DNA of 64,000 bases from Novosphingobium sp. GTDB taxonomy: Bacteria; Pseudomonadota; Alphaproteobacteria; Sphingomonadales; Sphingomonadaceae. A program made the position numbers and the translations under genes. Location: contig NZ_JADZAT010000007.1 in assembly GCF_020852455.1 (NCBI RefSeq), positions 62,001-126,000 of the forward strand. Direction: 5' to 3'. Below, piece by piece: positions 38,582 to 46,804 of the stretch (position 1 is its first letter; each line of letters begins with the position of its first letter). Under the pieces are notes generated by a model. The model made no database searches and was not told the DNA's origin. It worked only from the letters and a program-made list of their open reading frames with translations.

Positions 38582-39253
38582 TCAGCCCTGCTCCAGCGCG
38601 TAATCGCTGACGAAGCCGTTGACCTGCCGTTCGCGGCCGAAGGTGCTGGTCGGGCCGTGCCCGGGAATGAAGGTCACGTCATTGCCCAGCGGCCACAGCT
38701 TTCCGGTAATCGAATCGATCAGGTCCTGGTGGTTGCCCTTGGGAAAGTCAGTCCGCCCGATCGAACCGGCGAACAGCACATCGCCAACGATCGCCAGATG
38801 CCCGTCACGGATATAGAACACCACGTGGCCCGGCGTGTGGCCCGGGCAGTGGATCACTTCGAGCACGGCTTCACCCACGGTCACTGTGTCACCATCGGTC
38901 AGCCAGCGATCGGGCTCGAAGCTTTCGGCGTGCATCCCCCAACGCTTGCCATCATCATCAAGCTGGGAAATCCAGAACCGGTCATCTTCGTGCGGGCCTT
39001 CGATCGGCACGCCCAGCTCTTTCGCGAGGATGCCAGTCTGCCCGCAGTGATCGAGATGCCCGTGGGTGACCAGCAGCTTTTCGATCGTCACCCCAGTCTT
39101 CGCGACCGCGGCCTTGAGCTTGTCGAGATCCCCGCCCGGATCGACCAGCGCCCCCTTCATCGTCTTCGTGCACCACACCAGCGAGCAGTTCTGCTCAAGC
39201 GGGGTAACGGGAATGATCCCGACGCGGACGGGCGGTTCGGCTGTTTCAGTCAT
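38582..39253 (-). CDS. glyoxalase II-like metallo-beta-lactamase-fold hydrolase
   Basis: A 223-residue MBL-fold enzyme. The metal motif THGHLDH gives H64, H66, D68 and H69. IHCPGHTPGHVVFY supplies the third-His region, and GDVLFAGSIGRTDFP and FIPGHGPTSTFGRER complete the site. It resembles YcbL/glyoxalase II-type thioester hydrolases. I start at ATG 39253, since the upstream extension to 39325 is not conserved in form. The substrate is probably an S-acyl-thiol. Confidence 0.85.
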   Translation of the reverse strand: MTETAEPPVRVGIIPVTPLEQNCSLVWCTKTMKGALVDPGGDLDKLKAAVAKTGVTIEKLLVTHGHLDHCGQTGILAKELGVPIEGPHEDDRFWISQLDDDGKRWGMHAESFEPDRWLTDGDTVTVGEAVLEVIHCPGHTPGHVVFYIRDGHLAIVGDVLFAGSIGRTDFPKGNHQDLIDSITGKLWPLGNDVTFIPGHGPTSTFGRERQVNGFVSDYALEQG

Positions 39254-39504
39254 GCCTGCCGATGTGACGATTGCCGGGGATTTGGGCAAGACCGATTTAC
39301 CCTGCCCGCACTCGAATGGACACAATGGACACAGTCAAAAAGGCAAAAACGCTGACCAGCCGCATCGCCTGCTACCCGGCGCAGAAGCGGCGGATTCACG
39401 ACCTTTCCACAATTTCAAAGACGCGGGTGATCGTATCACCCCGCGCCCCGGTAGGAAAATGCCCTGAAGCCTCCGGGGCAGGCCACGCCCGCCCCGGTCA
39501 CACC

Positions 39505-40380
39505 TTACATCGCGGTATCAACAGCCTTGCTGACCAGGATGTTCACCGAAACGCGGCGGTTCTGTGCCCGGCCTTCTTCGGTATCGTTGCTGGCCAGCGG
39601 ATCGGCCTTGGCCATCCCGGTGGGGGTCAGCATGCGATAGGGCTTCCAGTGACAGACCTGCTGGAGGTAGTTGATTACAGTCGAAGCGCGCTTTTCGCTG
39701 AGCGTCTGATTGTAATCGTCATTGCCGACCGAATCGGTATAGCCGACCACCAGCATCAGCGCATTGTCGGTCGCTTCGGCCTGGGTGGCAGTGGCGCACA
39801 GTTCCTGCTTGGCCTGCGGCGAAAGCGCCCACTTGCCGGTATCGAAATAGACGTTCGTTGACCCCTTGAGGTTGTACTTGTCGATATCGCCCATCCGCCC
39901 GCGCAGCGCCTCGGTGGCGGCGCTCTGTTCCTCGAACTGCTGGGCCGTACCGTTGCGGATCATCATCGCGGTCTTGTGATCGCCGGTCTTGAAAGTAACC
40001 TGGCTGGCAACCAGTCCGCCGCTCCACTGCAGGGTTTTCACGGTAACGGGTAGGCCGTTGATCAGTGCATCGGTGGTCAGCTTGGACTTGCCGCCAAACA
40101 GGCCTCCACCCGCCTTGATCTTGGTGGCTTCATGGATGCCGACCACGGTGCTCGCACCATCAGCGCTGCGGATCTTGATCTTGTCACCATTGCGGGCAAC
40201 GATCGTGCCCTTGACATCAGGCCCTGCGGGCAAGCCGGCGAGATCGGGATAGCGTTCGCCTTCAACAACGATACTGGTTTCCTGAGGTGCCTGCGATTGG
40301 GCGATAGAACCGGTCCAGGCCGGCACCGCCAGCACGGCGGCAAGAGCGATAGCTCCTGACTTGCGGGGAGCGAAATGCAT
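39505..40380 (-). CDS. exported OmpA-family protein
   Basis: A 291-residue protein with a signal peptide (about 1-28) and a C-terminal OmpA peptidoglycan-binding domain (about 180-285: FDTGKWALSPQAKQEL, VVGYTDSVGNDDYNQTLSEKRA, EEGRAQNRRVSVNIL). The middle (about 45-175) is not a beta-barrel; it looks like a soluble domain of unknown role with a short KIKSADG segment. It likely tethers the envelope to peptidoglycan. AAGGAG precedes the ATG. Region 39254-39504 downstream holds no gene, only inverted repeats at 39422-39445 and 39473-39497 without T-runs. Confidence 0.85.
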   Translation of the reverse strand: MHFAPRKSGAIALAAVLAVPAWTGSIAQSQAPQETSIVVEGERYPDLAGLPAGPDVKGTIVARNGDKIKIRSADGASTVVGIHEATKIKAGGGLFGGKSKLTTDALINGLPVTVKTLQWSGGLVASQVTFKTGDHKTAMMIRNGTAQQFEEQSAATEALRGRMGDIDKYNLKGSTNVYFDTGKWALSPQAKQELCATATQAEATDNALMLVVGYTDSVGNDDYNQTLSEKRASTVINYLQQVCHWKPYRMLTPTGMAKADPLASNDTEEGRAQNRRVSVNILVSKAVDTAM

Positions 40381-40565
40381 TGGGTAACTCCTTATATCTG
40401 CTGACGCAGGCGACCCCTATCTGACCCTCTTGGGGTTGCTGGGGCTGCTACATGAACACATAACGGCACAGGAATGCCGCTTTGGACGGTTTGAGCGCGA
40501 CTTGCGGTGAACCGAGCGAGTCGCCCCGCTGCTGCGACGAACTGCGCGGTCCGGCACGGTGAAAA

Positions 40566-41219
40566 TCAGAGTCGCCCGCTTTTCCAGACCACCCGCCCGA
40601 TCACTTCAACCTCTGCCAGGGGCAGTTCGATCGTCCGGTAAGCCGGATTGTCGCTGACCAGTGCCAAGGTGCCGGGGCGCCCCAGGTCGATCCGCTTGAC
40701 CAGCAGCGCATCACCCACCCGGACCACATGGATACCATCGCGCAGCCCGCGCGGGGTGCGATCGACCAGGATCTCATCGCCATCGCGCAGCGTGGCTTCC
40801 ATCGAATCGCCTTCGACCCGGATCGCCGAAAGCTGGGCGGGATCGAGCCCCTGTTCACGCAGCCAGCGGCTGGAAAAGCGAAAGGCGCCGATCGGCAATT
40901 CCTCGCCTGCCAGCAATCCCGGTCCGGCCGAAGCACCCAATGGCAGGCGCGGGACATCAACCCAATCGCCGCGCGGGGCCTTGCCAGCTGCAGGCACAGA
41001 GGAAAAATCCTCCGGCGCGCCAAGCTCTGCCTCATCGACACCAAAGAACCGCGCCAGCGTCCGGCGGTCGGTCTCTTCCAGCTTGCGCGGACTGCCCTTG
41101 CGCACGAACTGCTGGAGATAGGTAGAATTGCGCCCGATCAGCTCGGACAAGCCCGAGAGTGAGGCATTTTGCTCGCCGGCCAGTTGCAACAGCCGCGCGC
41201 GAGGATCGTGGGTAACCAT
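40566..41219 (-). CDS. S24-family (LexA/CI-like) transcriptional repressor
   Basis: A 217-residue regulator. An N-terminal helix-turn-helix of the XRE kind lies at about 9-60 (ASLSGLSELIGRNSTYLQQFVRKGSP) and an S24 peptidase domain at about 85-217. The Ser/Lys dyad is S139 (VEGDSMEATLRDGD) and K175 (ALLVKRI). The linker is Pro/Ala-rich, but no clear Ala-Gly cleavage site was seen. Such proteins bind promoters and are inactivated by RecA-stimulated self-cleavage or stress. TCCTA/TAGGA dyads lie in the divergent promoter upstream. It might be a domesticated phage repressor. Confidence 0.83.
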   Translation of the reverse strand: MVTHDPRARLLQLAGEQNASLSGLSELIGRNSTYLQQFVRKGSPRKLEETDRRTLARFFGVDEAELGAPEDFSSVPAAGKAPRGDWVDVPRLPLGASAGPGLLAGEELPIGAFRFSSRWLREQGLDPAQLSAIRVEGDSMEATLRDGDEILVDRTPRGLRDGIHVVRVGDALLVKRIDLGRPGTLALVSDNPAYRTIELPLAEVEVIGRVVWKSGRL

Positions 41220-41244
41220 GATTCTTTCCTAGCCGATGTATTTT

Positions 41245-41288
41245 TCCTAGACAAGTAGGATTTCAGGCAAGACAAAAGGAATATTCCT
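41245..41288. promoter_or_regulatory. candidate operators of the S24 repressor
   Basis: Two dyads share the TCCTA core: TCCTA-6 nt-TAGGA at 41245-41260 and the perfect 12-bp palindrome AGGAATATTCCT at 41277-41288. A further TTCCTA lies at 41226-41231. They sit between the divergent S24 repressor gene and the small gene at 41340, in an AT-rich promoter-like tract, which suggests repression of both directions. Confidence 0.55.
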
Positions 41289-41339
41289 ATCACGAATCGC
41301 CTCATGCAACCGGGCCCAGACCAAAGGAGGCACCCTGCA

Positions 41340-41528
41340 ATGCTGATTACCCGGATCGAACGCTTCTTGCGCGACACCGGAATGCCCTGGACCAAGTTCG
41401 GACGGCTGGCCACGCACGATCCGCGCTTTGTCCAGGACCTGCGCAACGGCCGCATACCTCGCGATGCAACCGCGGAACGTGTGGAACATTTCATGAACAT
41501 ATATCGCGAGCAATGCCATGCAAATTGA
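41340..41528 (+). CDS. small HTH-like protein
   Basis: A 62-residue protein with a strong SD (AGGAGG at 41325-41330) before ATG 41340. The segment FLRDTGMPWTKFGRLATHDPRFVQDLRNGRIPRDATAERVEHFM reads as a short helix-turn-helix with a hydrophobic core; it resembles small Cro-like regulators, but I do not recognise it firmly. It is transcribed divergently from the S24 repressor gene, across the candidate operators, in the layout of a CI/Cro switch. The next gene overlaps its 3' end by 11 nt. Confidence 0.6.
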   Translation: MLITRIERFLRDTGMPWTKFGRLATHDPRFVQDLRNGRIPRDATAERVEHFMNIYREQCHAN

Positions 41529-41889
41529 TCTGACGGCCGATCAGGCCATGCTTTCCGCCGCCCGCCGCAAGGCCCGCCGCACCCCCTGGATGCCATTGCT
41601 GTCAGCCGTGCTCGAGCTGGCGCAGGGCCAGGCCGAACTGCTGCGCCACAGCGAACGTGCCTGGGCCAGCGTAACCTTTTCAGGCTCCAAGCATACCGTG
41701 GTCCTCGCCTTCGATGGCGCCGATAAGGTGCTGGCCGGAGAGACGCTGATCGATGCGCTGCCCGAGCATGAATTCACCCTGCCCCGGCTGCTGGTGGCGG
41801 ACGCGGCGGTGGTGCGGGTCGAGCACAGCGCTTTGCCCCAGCCCCGGCTGGAAGTTGAGGTAGAACTGCTGGTGCTGGATGAGGCCTAA
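41518..41889 (+). CDS. conserved-looking hypothetical protein
   Basis: A 123-residue protein of unknown function. It starts with ATG 41518 inside the small HTH-like gene, in a different frame, so translation is probably coupled. A basic patch (RRKARRTPW) is followed by a helix and a beta-rich C-terminal part (VVLAFDGADKVLAGETLIDALPEHEFTLPRLLVADAAVVRVEH). The end overlaps the convergent dehydrogenase gene by 4 nt. There is no signal peptide or membrane segment. Confidence 0.65.
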   Translation: MQIDLTADQAMLSAARRKARRTPWMPLLSAVLELAQGQAELLRHSERAWASVTFSGSKHTVVLAFDGADKVLAGETLIDALPEHEFTLPRLLVADAAVVRVEHSALPQPRLEVEVELLVLDEA

Positions 41890-42824
41890 TAGCCTGCCGC
41901 ATAGTCGACCTGCGGTTCCAGCCGTTCGCCTTGGCGATAGCGCTCCAGATTGACCAGAAACCGTTCGGCTGCGCGTTCGAACACCCGGTCCTGCGCCCGG
42001 CCGGACAGGTGCATGGTGACCTGGGCGTTGTCCAGGGTCCACAGGGGATGATCGGCGGGCAGCGGCTCGGGCGTGGTCACGTCAAGCAGCGCCCCGCCGA
42101 TCTGCCCCGCCTCCAGCGCGTTGACCAGCGCCGGCTGGTCAATCACGCTGCCGCGCGCGACATTGACCAGCACCGCATTGCGCTTCATCGCCGCCAGCTC
42201 GTCAGCCCCGATCATGCCCTCGGTCTCGGCAGTGGCCGGCACTGCAATCACGATCCAGTCGAACTGGCCCAGTTCAGCCCGCCACGCATCGGGCCCCAGC
42301 GTGCCCGGCCCGGGTGAGCGGCGCACCCTGGTGACTTCCACTCCGAACGGTACCAGCCGCCGCTCAACCTCTTGCCCGATTGCGCCATAGCCCAGGATCA
42401 GCGCCTTGCTGCCGAACAGTTCGCGCTTGCCGGGCGAATCGCGTAGCCATTCGTGCCGGTCCTGCGCGCGCACGACCTGGCGGTACTGCTTGGCCTCGGC
42501 CAGCATCAGCATCACGACATATTCGGCGATCGGCACCGCATTGATCCCGGCGCCGTTGGTCAGCACGGTGCCGCGTGCAGCCAGCACATCGAGCGGGAAG
42601 GCTTCGACTCCGGCATAGACCGAATTGAGCCACTTGAGCCGCTCGGCAAGCCGGAACACCTCGGCCATATCGGCCTTGGAATGCATGTCGAACCAGCCGA
42701 TCTCGGCAGCGGGGGCCAGCGCGAAGGCCTGCTCCTTGGTCTCGTACCAGCGGACATCGACCCATTCGGGCAGCCGCCGTTCAAGCAGCGGGCGCAGCAC
42801 GGCGTTGAGAACGGTGACGGTCAC
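41886..42824 (-). CDS. D-2-hydroxyacid dehydrogenase
   Basis: A 312-residue NAD-dependent dehydrogenase. The Rossmann motif GYGAIG is at 145-150 and the catalytic residues are R224 (NVARGSV), E253 (TTPEPL) and H272 (TMHLSGR). It reduces or oxidises 2-keto/2-hydroxy acids; the substrate cannot be read. Its ATG overlaps the RES-protein stop by 4 nt, so it is the last gene of a three-gene coupled operon. Confidence 0.87.
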   Translation of the reverse strand: MTVTVLNAVLRPLLERRLPEWVDVRWYETKEQAFALAPAAEIGWFDMHSKADMAEVFRLAERLKWLNSVYAGVEAFPLDVLAARGTVLTNGAGINAVPIAEYVVMLMLAEAKQYRQVVRAQDRHEWLRDSPGKRELFGSKALILGYGAIGQEVERRLVPFGVEVTRVRRSPGPGTLGPDAWRAELGQFDWIVIAVPATAETEGMIGADELAAMKRNAVLVNVARGSVIDQPALVNALEAGQIGGALLDVTTPEPLPADHPLWTLDNAQVTMHLSGRAQDRVFERAAERFLVNLERYRQGERLEPQVDYAAGY

Positions 42825-43279
42825 TTCGGCTCCCGGAAACTGTCAAGCATTGGCGGGCGGTGCAGGCATTCGGCAAAGTCGAACGGCCGGGTGGTCAGCG
42901 GCGCGACCCGCGCGGCAGCGGGATGGCGCGGGTTCAGGTAAATCACGTCCGCCTCGGGCAGAACTCTCGACCGGATTGCGCAGGTCAGCGAACGGCGGCT
43001 TTCCAGCCAGTCACCCACGAAGGCCCGGATCGTATCCTCATCGGGATCGGGCACCCGTTCGGGCGGGCTATCCACCTCGGTCCAGCCCAGCACGAAATCA
43101 TCGGGAATGCCGACCAGATCCTGCGGCTGGTACCGCAGCGCCACCAGCACCGCGAGCCCGGCCTCGCTGGCCAGGCTGACCACCGGATGGCCGCGCGGGG
43201 CATAGCGCGCGCCGTGCAGTTCCGCACCCTTGCCGTCAAGCGCGACGAAGGGCGCGCGGGTAAGCCGCCACAGCTTCAT
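42821..43279 (-). CDS. degenerate RES-domain protein
   Basis: A 152-residue protein with the length and outline of RES-family NAD+-degrading toxins: LWRLTRAPF at the start, GKGAELHGARYAPRGHPVVSLA near 17-38, and YLNPRHPAAARV near 119-130. Compared with the family consensus, the Tyr after PVV is Ser, the Glu of the LLE/MLE position is Val, and the late catalytic Ser (MPS) is Glu. Only the Arg of the GxR motif appears kept. No Xre/MbcA-type antitoxin lies beside it; it is coupled to DUF3828-like and dehydrogenase genes. NADase activity is therefore doubtful. Confidence 0.65.
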   Translation of the reverse strand: MKLWRLTRAPFVALDGKGAELHGARYAPRGHPVVSLASEAGLAVLVALRYQPQDLVGIPDDFVLGWTEVDSPPERVPDPDEDTIRAFVGDWLESRRSLTCAIRSRVLPEADVIYLNPRHPAAARVAPLTTRPFDFAECLHRPPMLDSFREPK

Positions 43280-43779
43280 CAGGTGCCCGGGACCTCCTTC
43301 AATTCCTTGCGCAGCACAGCCTTGACCCCGGTCGGCACCGAATCGCTGAACAGGTCATCGATCAGCCAGCGCCCGCCCTCGTTGACCATGATCAGTCGCT
43401 GGGTCAGCAGATCGTCCCAGCCCGCGCTGAGCCGAACTTCAACCTCAACCTTGCCGGGGGCCAGCTGGCGCGCCGCAATCCGCTTGTACTTGAACTTCTT
43501 GTACTGCCAGTCCTGGCATTCGCAGAACCAGCCATAGCTCGACAGCCCGGTCAGTTCCTCGCCATTGTGCTTGTCCCAGGCGCGGATCAGCGCCTTGGTC
43601 TTGGCAGAGAACACCGGCTGGTCCCAGTCGCCGCCGGTCGGCCCGCTTTCGCGCAGGTAGCCGCCATAGGCCTTCTTCAGCGTGACATCGATCTTGGCCA
43701 GCACCGGAGCGGCAGGTGCAGCCGCAATCAGCGCGGCCGGCGCAGCGGCAAGGATCAGCATCTTGAGCAAGCGGTTCAT
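43279..43779 (-). CDS. exported DUF3828-like protein
   Basis: A 166-residue protein with a signal peptide of about 28 residues (KMLILAAAPAALIAAAPAAPVLA). The mature part has paired cysteines (WFCECQDW) and a NEGGRWLIDDLF motif reminiscent of DUF3828. Function unknown. The ATG at 43779 is preceded by AGGGG; the RES-protein ATG overlaps its stop by 1 nt (TGATG). Confidence 0.62.
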   Translation of the reverse strand: MNRLLKMLILAAAPAALIAAAPAAPVLAKIDVTLKKAYGGYLRESGPTGGDWDQPVFSAKTKALIRAWDKHNGEELTGLSSYGWFCECQDWQYKKFKYKRIAARQLAPGKVEVEVRLSAGWDDLLTQRLIMVNEGGRWLIDDLFSDSVPTGVKAVLRKELKEVPGT

Positions 43780-43856
43780 CGAATGGCCCCTGTAACGTGA
43801 CGATAGGAGCACAGCCTAACGCGCCAAGGCAAGCCGGGCTTGCACGGAGGCGTCAA

Positions 43857-45299
43857 TCACCCTTCGCCCAGCTTCCAGTCCCACCCCAGCGGATCACCGT
43901 CCATCACTTCTACCCCGGCAGCGGCGAGTTCATCACGCAAGGCATCCGAAGTGGCGAAGTCCTTCGCAGCGCGGGCCTCCTTGCGCTGGGTGAGGATAGC
44001 TTCGATTTCGGCTTCGGCGATGGTTGCAGCCTTGGGCCGGATGCGGAGTTCTTCGCGCCGCAGTGTCAGAAGATCGAGCCCAAGCGCGCGGTCCATGGCC
44101 GCAAGAGCTGCCAACTTCTCACCGCTGTCGGTCTTTTTCAAAGCCGCAGCCTCTTCCAGCACGGTCAGCGCCACGGCGGTGTTGAGATCGTCAGACAGCG
44201 CAGCCTCAAAGCGCTCAAGGTAAGGCGCAAGGCGTGCGCCGGGTGCATCGGCAGGCTCGGCCTGCGCCCGCAGTCCGCTTACGGTCATCACCAGTCGCTT
44301 CAGTCGCACAAATGCGGCCTGCAGCCCTTCCCAGCTGAATTCCAGCTCGCTGCGGTAATGGGCCTGCAAGCAGACCATCCGGTAGGCAAGCGGGTGAAAT
44401 CCGGCGTCAACCAGGTGCTGCATTCGCACGGTGCCGCCCTCAGACTTGGACATCTTCCCGTCGCGAATCTTGAGGAAGTTGTTGTGCATCCAGATCGTCG
44501 CACCGGTGTGTGCCGAGCATTCGTGTGCCTGGTTCTGGGCGATTTCATTGGGATGATGGATTTCGCGATGGTCGATCCCGCCGGTGTGGATATCGAACGG
44601 CATGCCCAGTTCGGCACTGCTCATGACCGAGCATTCAAGATGCCAGCCGGGAGCGCCGCGGCCCCAGGGCGAATCCCATTCCATCTGCCGGCTCTCACCG
44701 GGTGGGGTCTTGCGCCAGATCGCGAAGTCGGCCTGGTGCCGCTTGCCTTCGATCTGCTCGATCCGCCCTTCGCCTTCGTCGGTGGCAGCGCGGGCCAGGC
44801 GGCCATAGTCCGGCACTGTCGTCACATCGAAATAGAGCCCGCTATCCAGTTCATAGCAGTGCTTGTCGGCGATCGACTTTGCATAGTCGATCATGGCCGG
44901 GACATATTCGGTTGCGACCGTCCACTTGGCTGGATCGGTGACCTTCAGCCAGCCCAGGTCCCGCTTGAATTCGGCGGTAAAGAAGGCTGCGATATCCCAG
45001 GCGGTCTTGCCGGACTGTGCGGCAGCCTTTTCCATCTTGTCGTCACCAGCGTCAGCATCGCTGGTCAGGTGGCCGACATCGGTGATGTTGATCACATGTC
45101 GCAGGGCATAGCCCTTGAACTTCAGCGTACGGCCCAGGGTATCGGCAAAGACATAGGCCCGCATATTGCCGATGTGCTGATAGCTGTAGACCGTCGGCCC
45201 GCACGAATAGACGCGCGCTTCGCCCGGGTGGACGGGCTGGAAAGGTTCCAGCTGGCGGGTCAGGCTGTTGAACAGCTTGAGGGGGACAGTCTCAGTCAT
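43857..45299 (-). CDS. cysS: cysteinyl-tRNA synthetase
   Basis: A 480-residue class I synthetase that charges tRNA-Cys. The HIGH motif is HIGN at 42-45, with the first zinc ligand C33 (YSCGPTVY). The zinc-site segment LECSVMSS and HPNEIAQNQA are in the middle, and KMSKSEGG follows. I start at ATG 45299; ATG 45311 would add four residues. It is a single-gene unit; a GCAAGCC hairpin at 43829-43843 follows but lacks a T-run. Confidence 0.95.
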   Translation of the reverse strand: MTETVPLKLFNSLTRQLEPFQPVHPGEARVYSCGPTVYSYQHIGNMRAYVFADTLGRTLKFKGYALRHVINITDVGHLTSDADAGDDKMEKAAAQSGKTAWDIAAFFTAEFKRDLGWLKVTDPAKWTVATEYVPAMIDYAKSIADKHCYELDSGLYFDVTTVPDYGRLARAATDEGEGRIEQIEGKRHQADFAIWRKTPPGESRQMEWDSPWGRGAPGWHLECSVMSSAELGMPFDIHTGGIDHREIHHPNEIAQNQAHECSAHTGATIWMHNNFLKIRDGKMSKSEGGTVRMQHLVDAGFHPLAYRMVCLQAHYRSELEFSWEGLQAAFVRLKRLVMTVSGLRAQAEPADAPGARLAPYLERFEAALSDDLNTAVALTVLEEAAALKKTDSGEKLAALAAMDRALGLDLLTLRREELRIRPKAATIAEAEIEAILTQRKEARAAKDFATSDALRDELAAAGVEVMDGDPLGWDWKLGEG

Positions 45300-45344
45300 G
45301 GTCCGCGCCATAAGCCGACTGGCGCGGCGGTCAAGCGGTGGGGC

Positions 45345-46016
45345 TCAAAACCCCTCCCAGCGCACCGCCTCGTCGATCCCCACGCGCGGCACCGGGAAGC
45401 TGTTCACCGCCGCCTCGCGGTCGCCCCAGCCGATTGCCACGCCGCAGAAGAAGATGTGATCGTCCGGGATCGCCGTAACTTCGCGGATCTGCTTCTGGTA
45501 AACTGCCCAGGCTTCCTGCGCGCAGCTGTCGAGCCCTTCCTCGCGCAGTAGCAGCAGCACCGTTTGCAGCCACATGCCGATGTCGCTCCACTGCGGCAGG
45601 CCCATATAGCGCGGGGTGTGGACCAGCATCAGCACCGGCGCGCCGAACGCGCGGAAATTGTTGCGGAACACGTCCATCCGCGCGGCCTTGTCCTCGCGCG
45701 GGATTTCCAGCGCGGCATACATCGCCTCGCCCACGCCGAAGCGGCTTGTCGCATAGCGGCCGTCCAGCTCGGCCGGATAGATCGGGTATTCGGCCGAATA
45801 AGCGGCCAGCCCCTGCGGGATCGTGTCGGCAACCAGATCGACCAGCCGCGTCAGCGGTTCGCCCGTCAGCATCACCGCGTTCCACGGCTGGGTGTTGCCA
45901 CCCGAAGGTGCGGCCTGCGCCCTTTCCAGCACCCGCTGCAGCACGGCCTGATCGACCGGCTGGTCGAGAAACTGCCGGATCGAGCGGCGACTGGAAACGG
46001 CTTCGCTGACGTCCAT
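45345..46016 (-). CDS. nitroreductase family protein, copy 2
   Basis: A 223-residue FMN-dependent nitroreductase-fold enzyme. SRRSIRQFLDQPVD at 8-21 is the FMN-phosphate segment, APSGGNTQPWNAVMLTG near 36-52 is the flavin site, and HIFFCGVAIGWGD near the C-terminus is typical. It probably reduces nitro- or quinone-type substrates using NAD(P)H. It follows a closely related gene by 12 nt, so the pair is an operon from a tandem duplication. Confidence 0.84.
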   Translation of the reverse strand: MDVSEAVSSRRSIRQFLDQPVDQAVLQRVLERAQAAPSGGNTQPWNAVMLTGEPLTRLVDLVADTIPQGLAAYSAEYPIYPAELDGRYATSRFGVGEAMYAALEIPREDKAARMDVFRNNFRAFGAPVLMLVHTPRYMGLPQWSDIGMWLQTVLLLLREEGLDSCAQEAWAVYQKQIREVTAIPDDHIFFCGVAIGWGDREAAVNSFPVPRVGIDEAVRWEGF

Positions 46017-46028
46017 GGCGCTTTGCTC

Positions 46029-46706
46029 CTATTCGAACCCGAGGAATTTGACCTTGCTGTCGAGCGGCTCGCGCTTGCGGTCAAAGGAGTTCACCGGATC
46101 GCTCTCGTCGCGATAGCCGATCGCGATGCCGCAGAAGAAGATGTGGCTCTCATCCGAAACACCAAGGTAGTTCTTGATCAGCTTGGCGTGGATCGAAAGG
46201 AATTCCTGCGGGCAGGAATCGAGCCCGGCCTCGCGCAGCAGCAGCATTACCGTCTGCAGCCACATCCCCACATCCGACCACTGCGGCGGGCCCATCACGC
46301 GCGGGAAATAGGCCAGCAGCACCGCCGGAGCCTCGAACGAGACGACATTCTGGGCCATGAAATCGCCGCGCGCCTTCTTGTCGGCGCGTTCGATGTTCAT
46401 CGCGGCATACATGTCGGCCCCCACCTGGTGCAGGCGGGCCAGGCATTCGGGCAGGACTTCGGGATCGCTCCAGCTGTATTCCTTGGGATCCTGCGGCGGC
46501 GATGCAGCCATCAGCGCCTGCAGTTCGCGGAGCGGCGCGCCGGTCAGCACCGCGCCTTCCCACGGCTGGAAATTGCACCCGCTGGGCGTCCAGCGCGCGG
46601 TGTCCATCACTTGGCGGATCAGATCGAGGGGAACGGGCTTGTCGCTGAAGGCCCGGATCGAGCGGCGCGACATGACGGCTTCGGTTACAGTACTGGCTTT
46701 GGTCAT
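46029..46706 (-). CDS. nitroreductase family protein, copy 1
   Basis: A 225-residue nitroreductase. SRRSIRAFSDKPV at 13-25, TPSGCNFQPWEGAVLTG near 41-57 and HIFFCGIAIGYRDESDPVNSFDRKR near 190-214 parallel the downstream copy. The two keep long identical or similar stretches (PQWSDxGMWLQTVxLLLREx GLDSC), which indicates tandem duplication and divergence. Substrates are unknown. Confidence 0.84.
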   Translation of the reverse strand: MTKASTVTEAVMSRRSIRAFSDKPVPLDLIRQVMDTARWTPSGCNFQPWEGAVLTGAPLRELQALMAASPPQDPKEYSWSDPEVLPECLARLHQVGADMYAAMNIERADKKARGDFMAQNVVSFEAPAVLLAYFPRVMGPPQWSDVGMWLQTVMLLLREAGLDSCPQEFLSIHAKLIKNYLGVSDESHIFFCGIAIGYRDESDPVNSFDRKREPLDSKVKFLGFE

Positions 46707-46750
46707 GGACGTTTAATTGAGCGATTAAACCGTCAGGTCAAGCCCCGCAC

Positions 46751-46787
46751 AAAAAAGTCCGCCGGCCCGCAGTGCGGACCGGCGGAC
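46751..46787 (-). terminator. intrinsic terminator
   Basis: GTCCGCCGGCCCGC at 46757-46770 pairs with GCGGACCGGCGGAC at 46774-46787 with a single internal mismatch. On the minus strand the stem is followed by six T residues (46756-46751). It ends the operon of exported proteins encoded at 46805-48096 on the minus strand. Confidence 0.85.
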
Positions 46788-46804
46788 ACTTTCCTGGCTA
46801 TCGA

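Noticed and set aside
39271..39480. Small plus-strand frame beginning with two ATGGACACA copies
   Set aside because: It has no SD, no recognisable product and runs on into the antisense of the OmpA gene.
39422..39497. Two inverted repeats downstream of the OmpA gene as terminator
   Set aside because: Neither is followed by a T-run in the direction of transcription, and one has a bulge; evidence too weak for a terminator call.
43829..43843. GCAAGCC/GGCTTGC hairpin after cysS as terminator
   Set aside because: No T-run follows on the minus strand and the loop is only one nucleotide in the perfect form.
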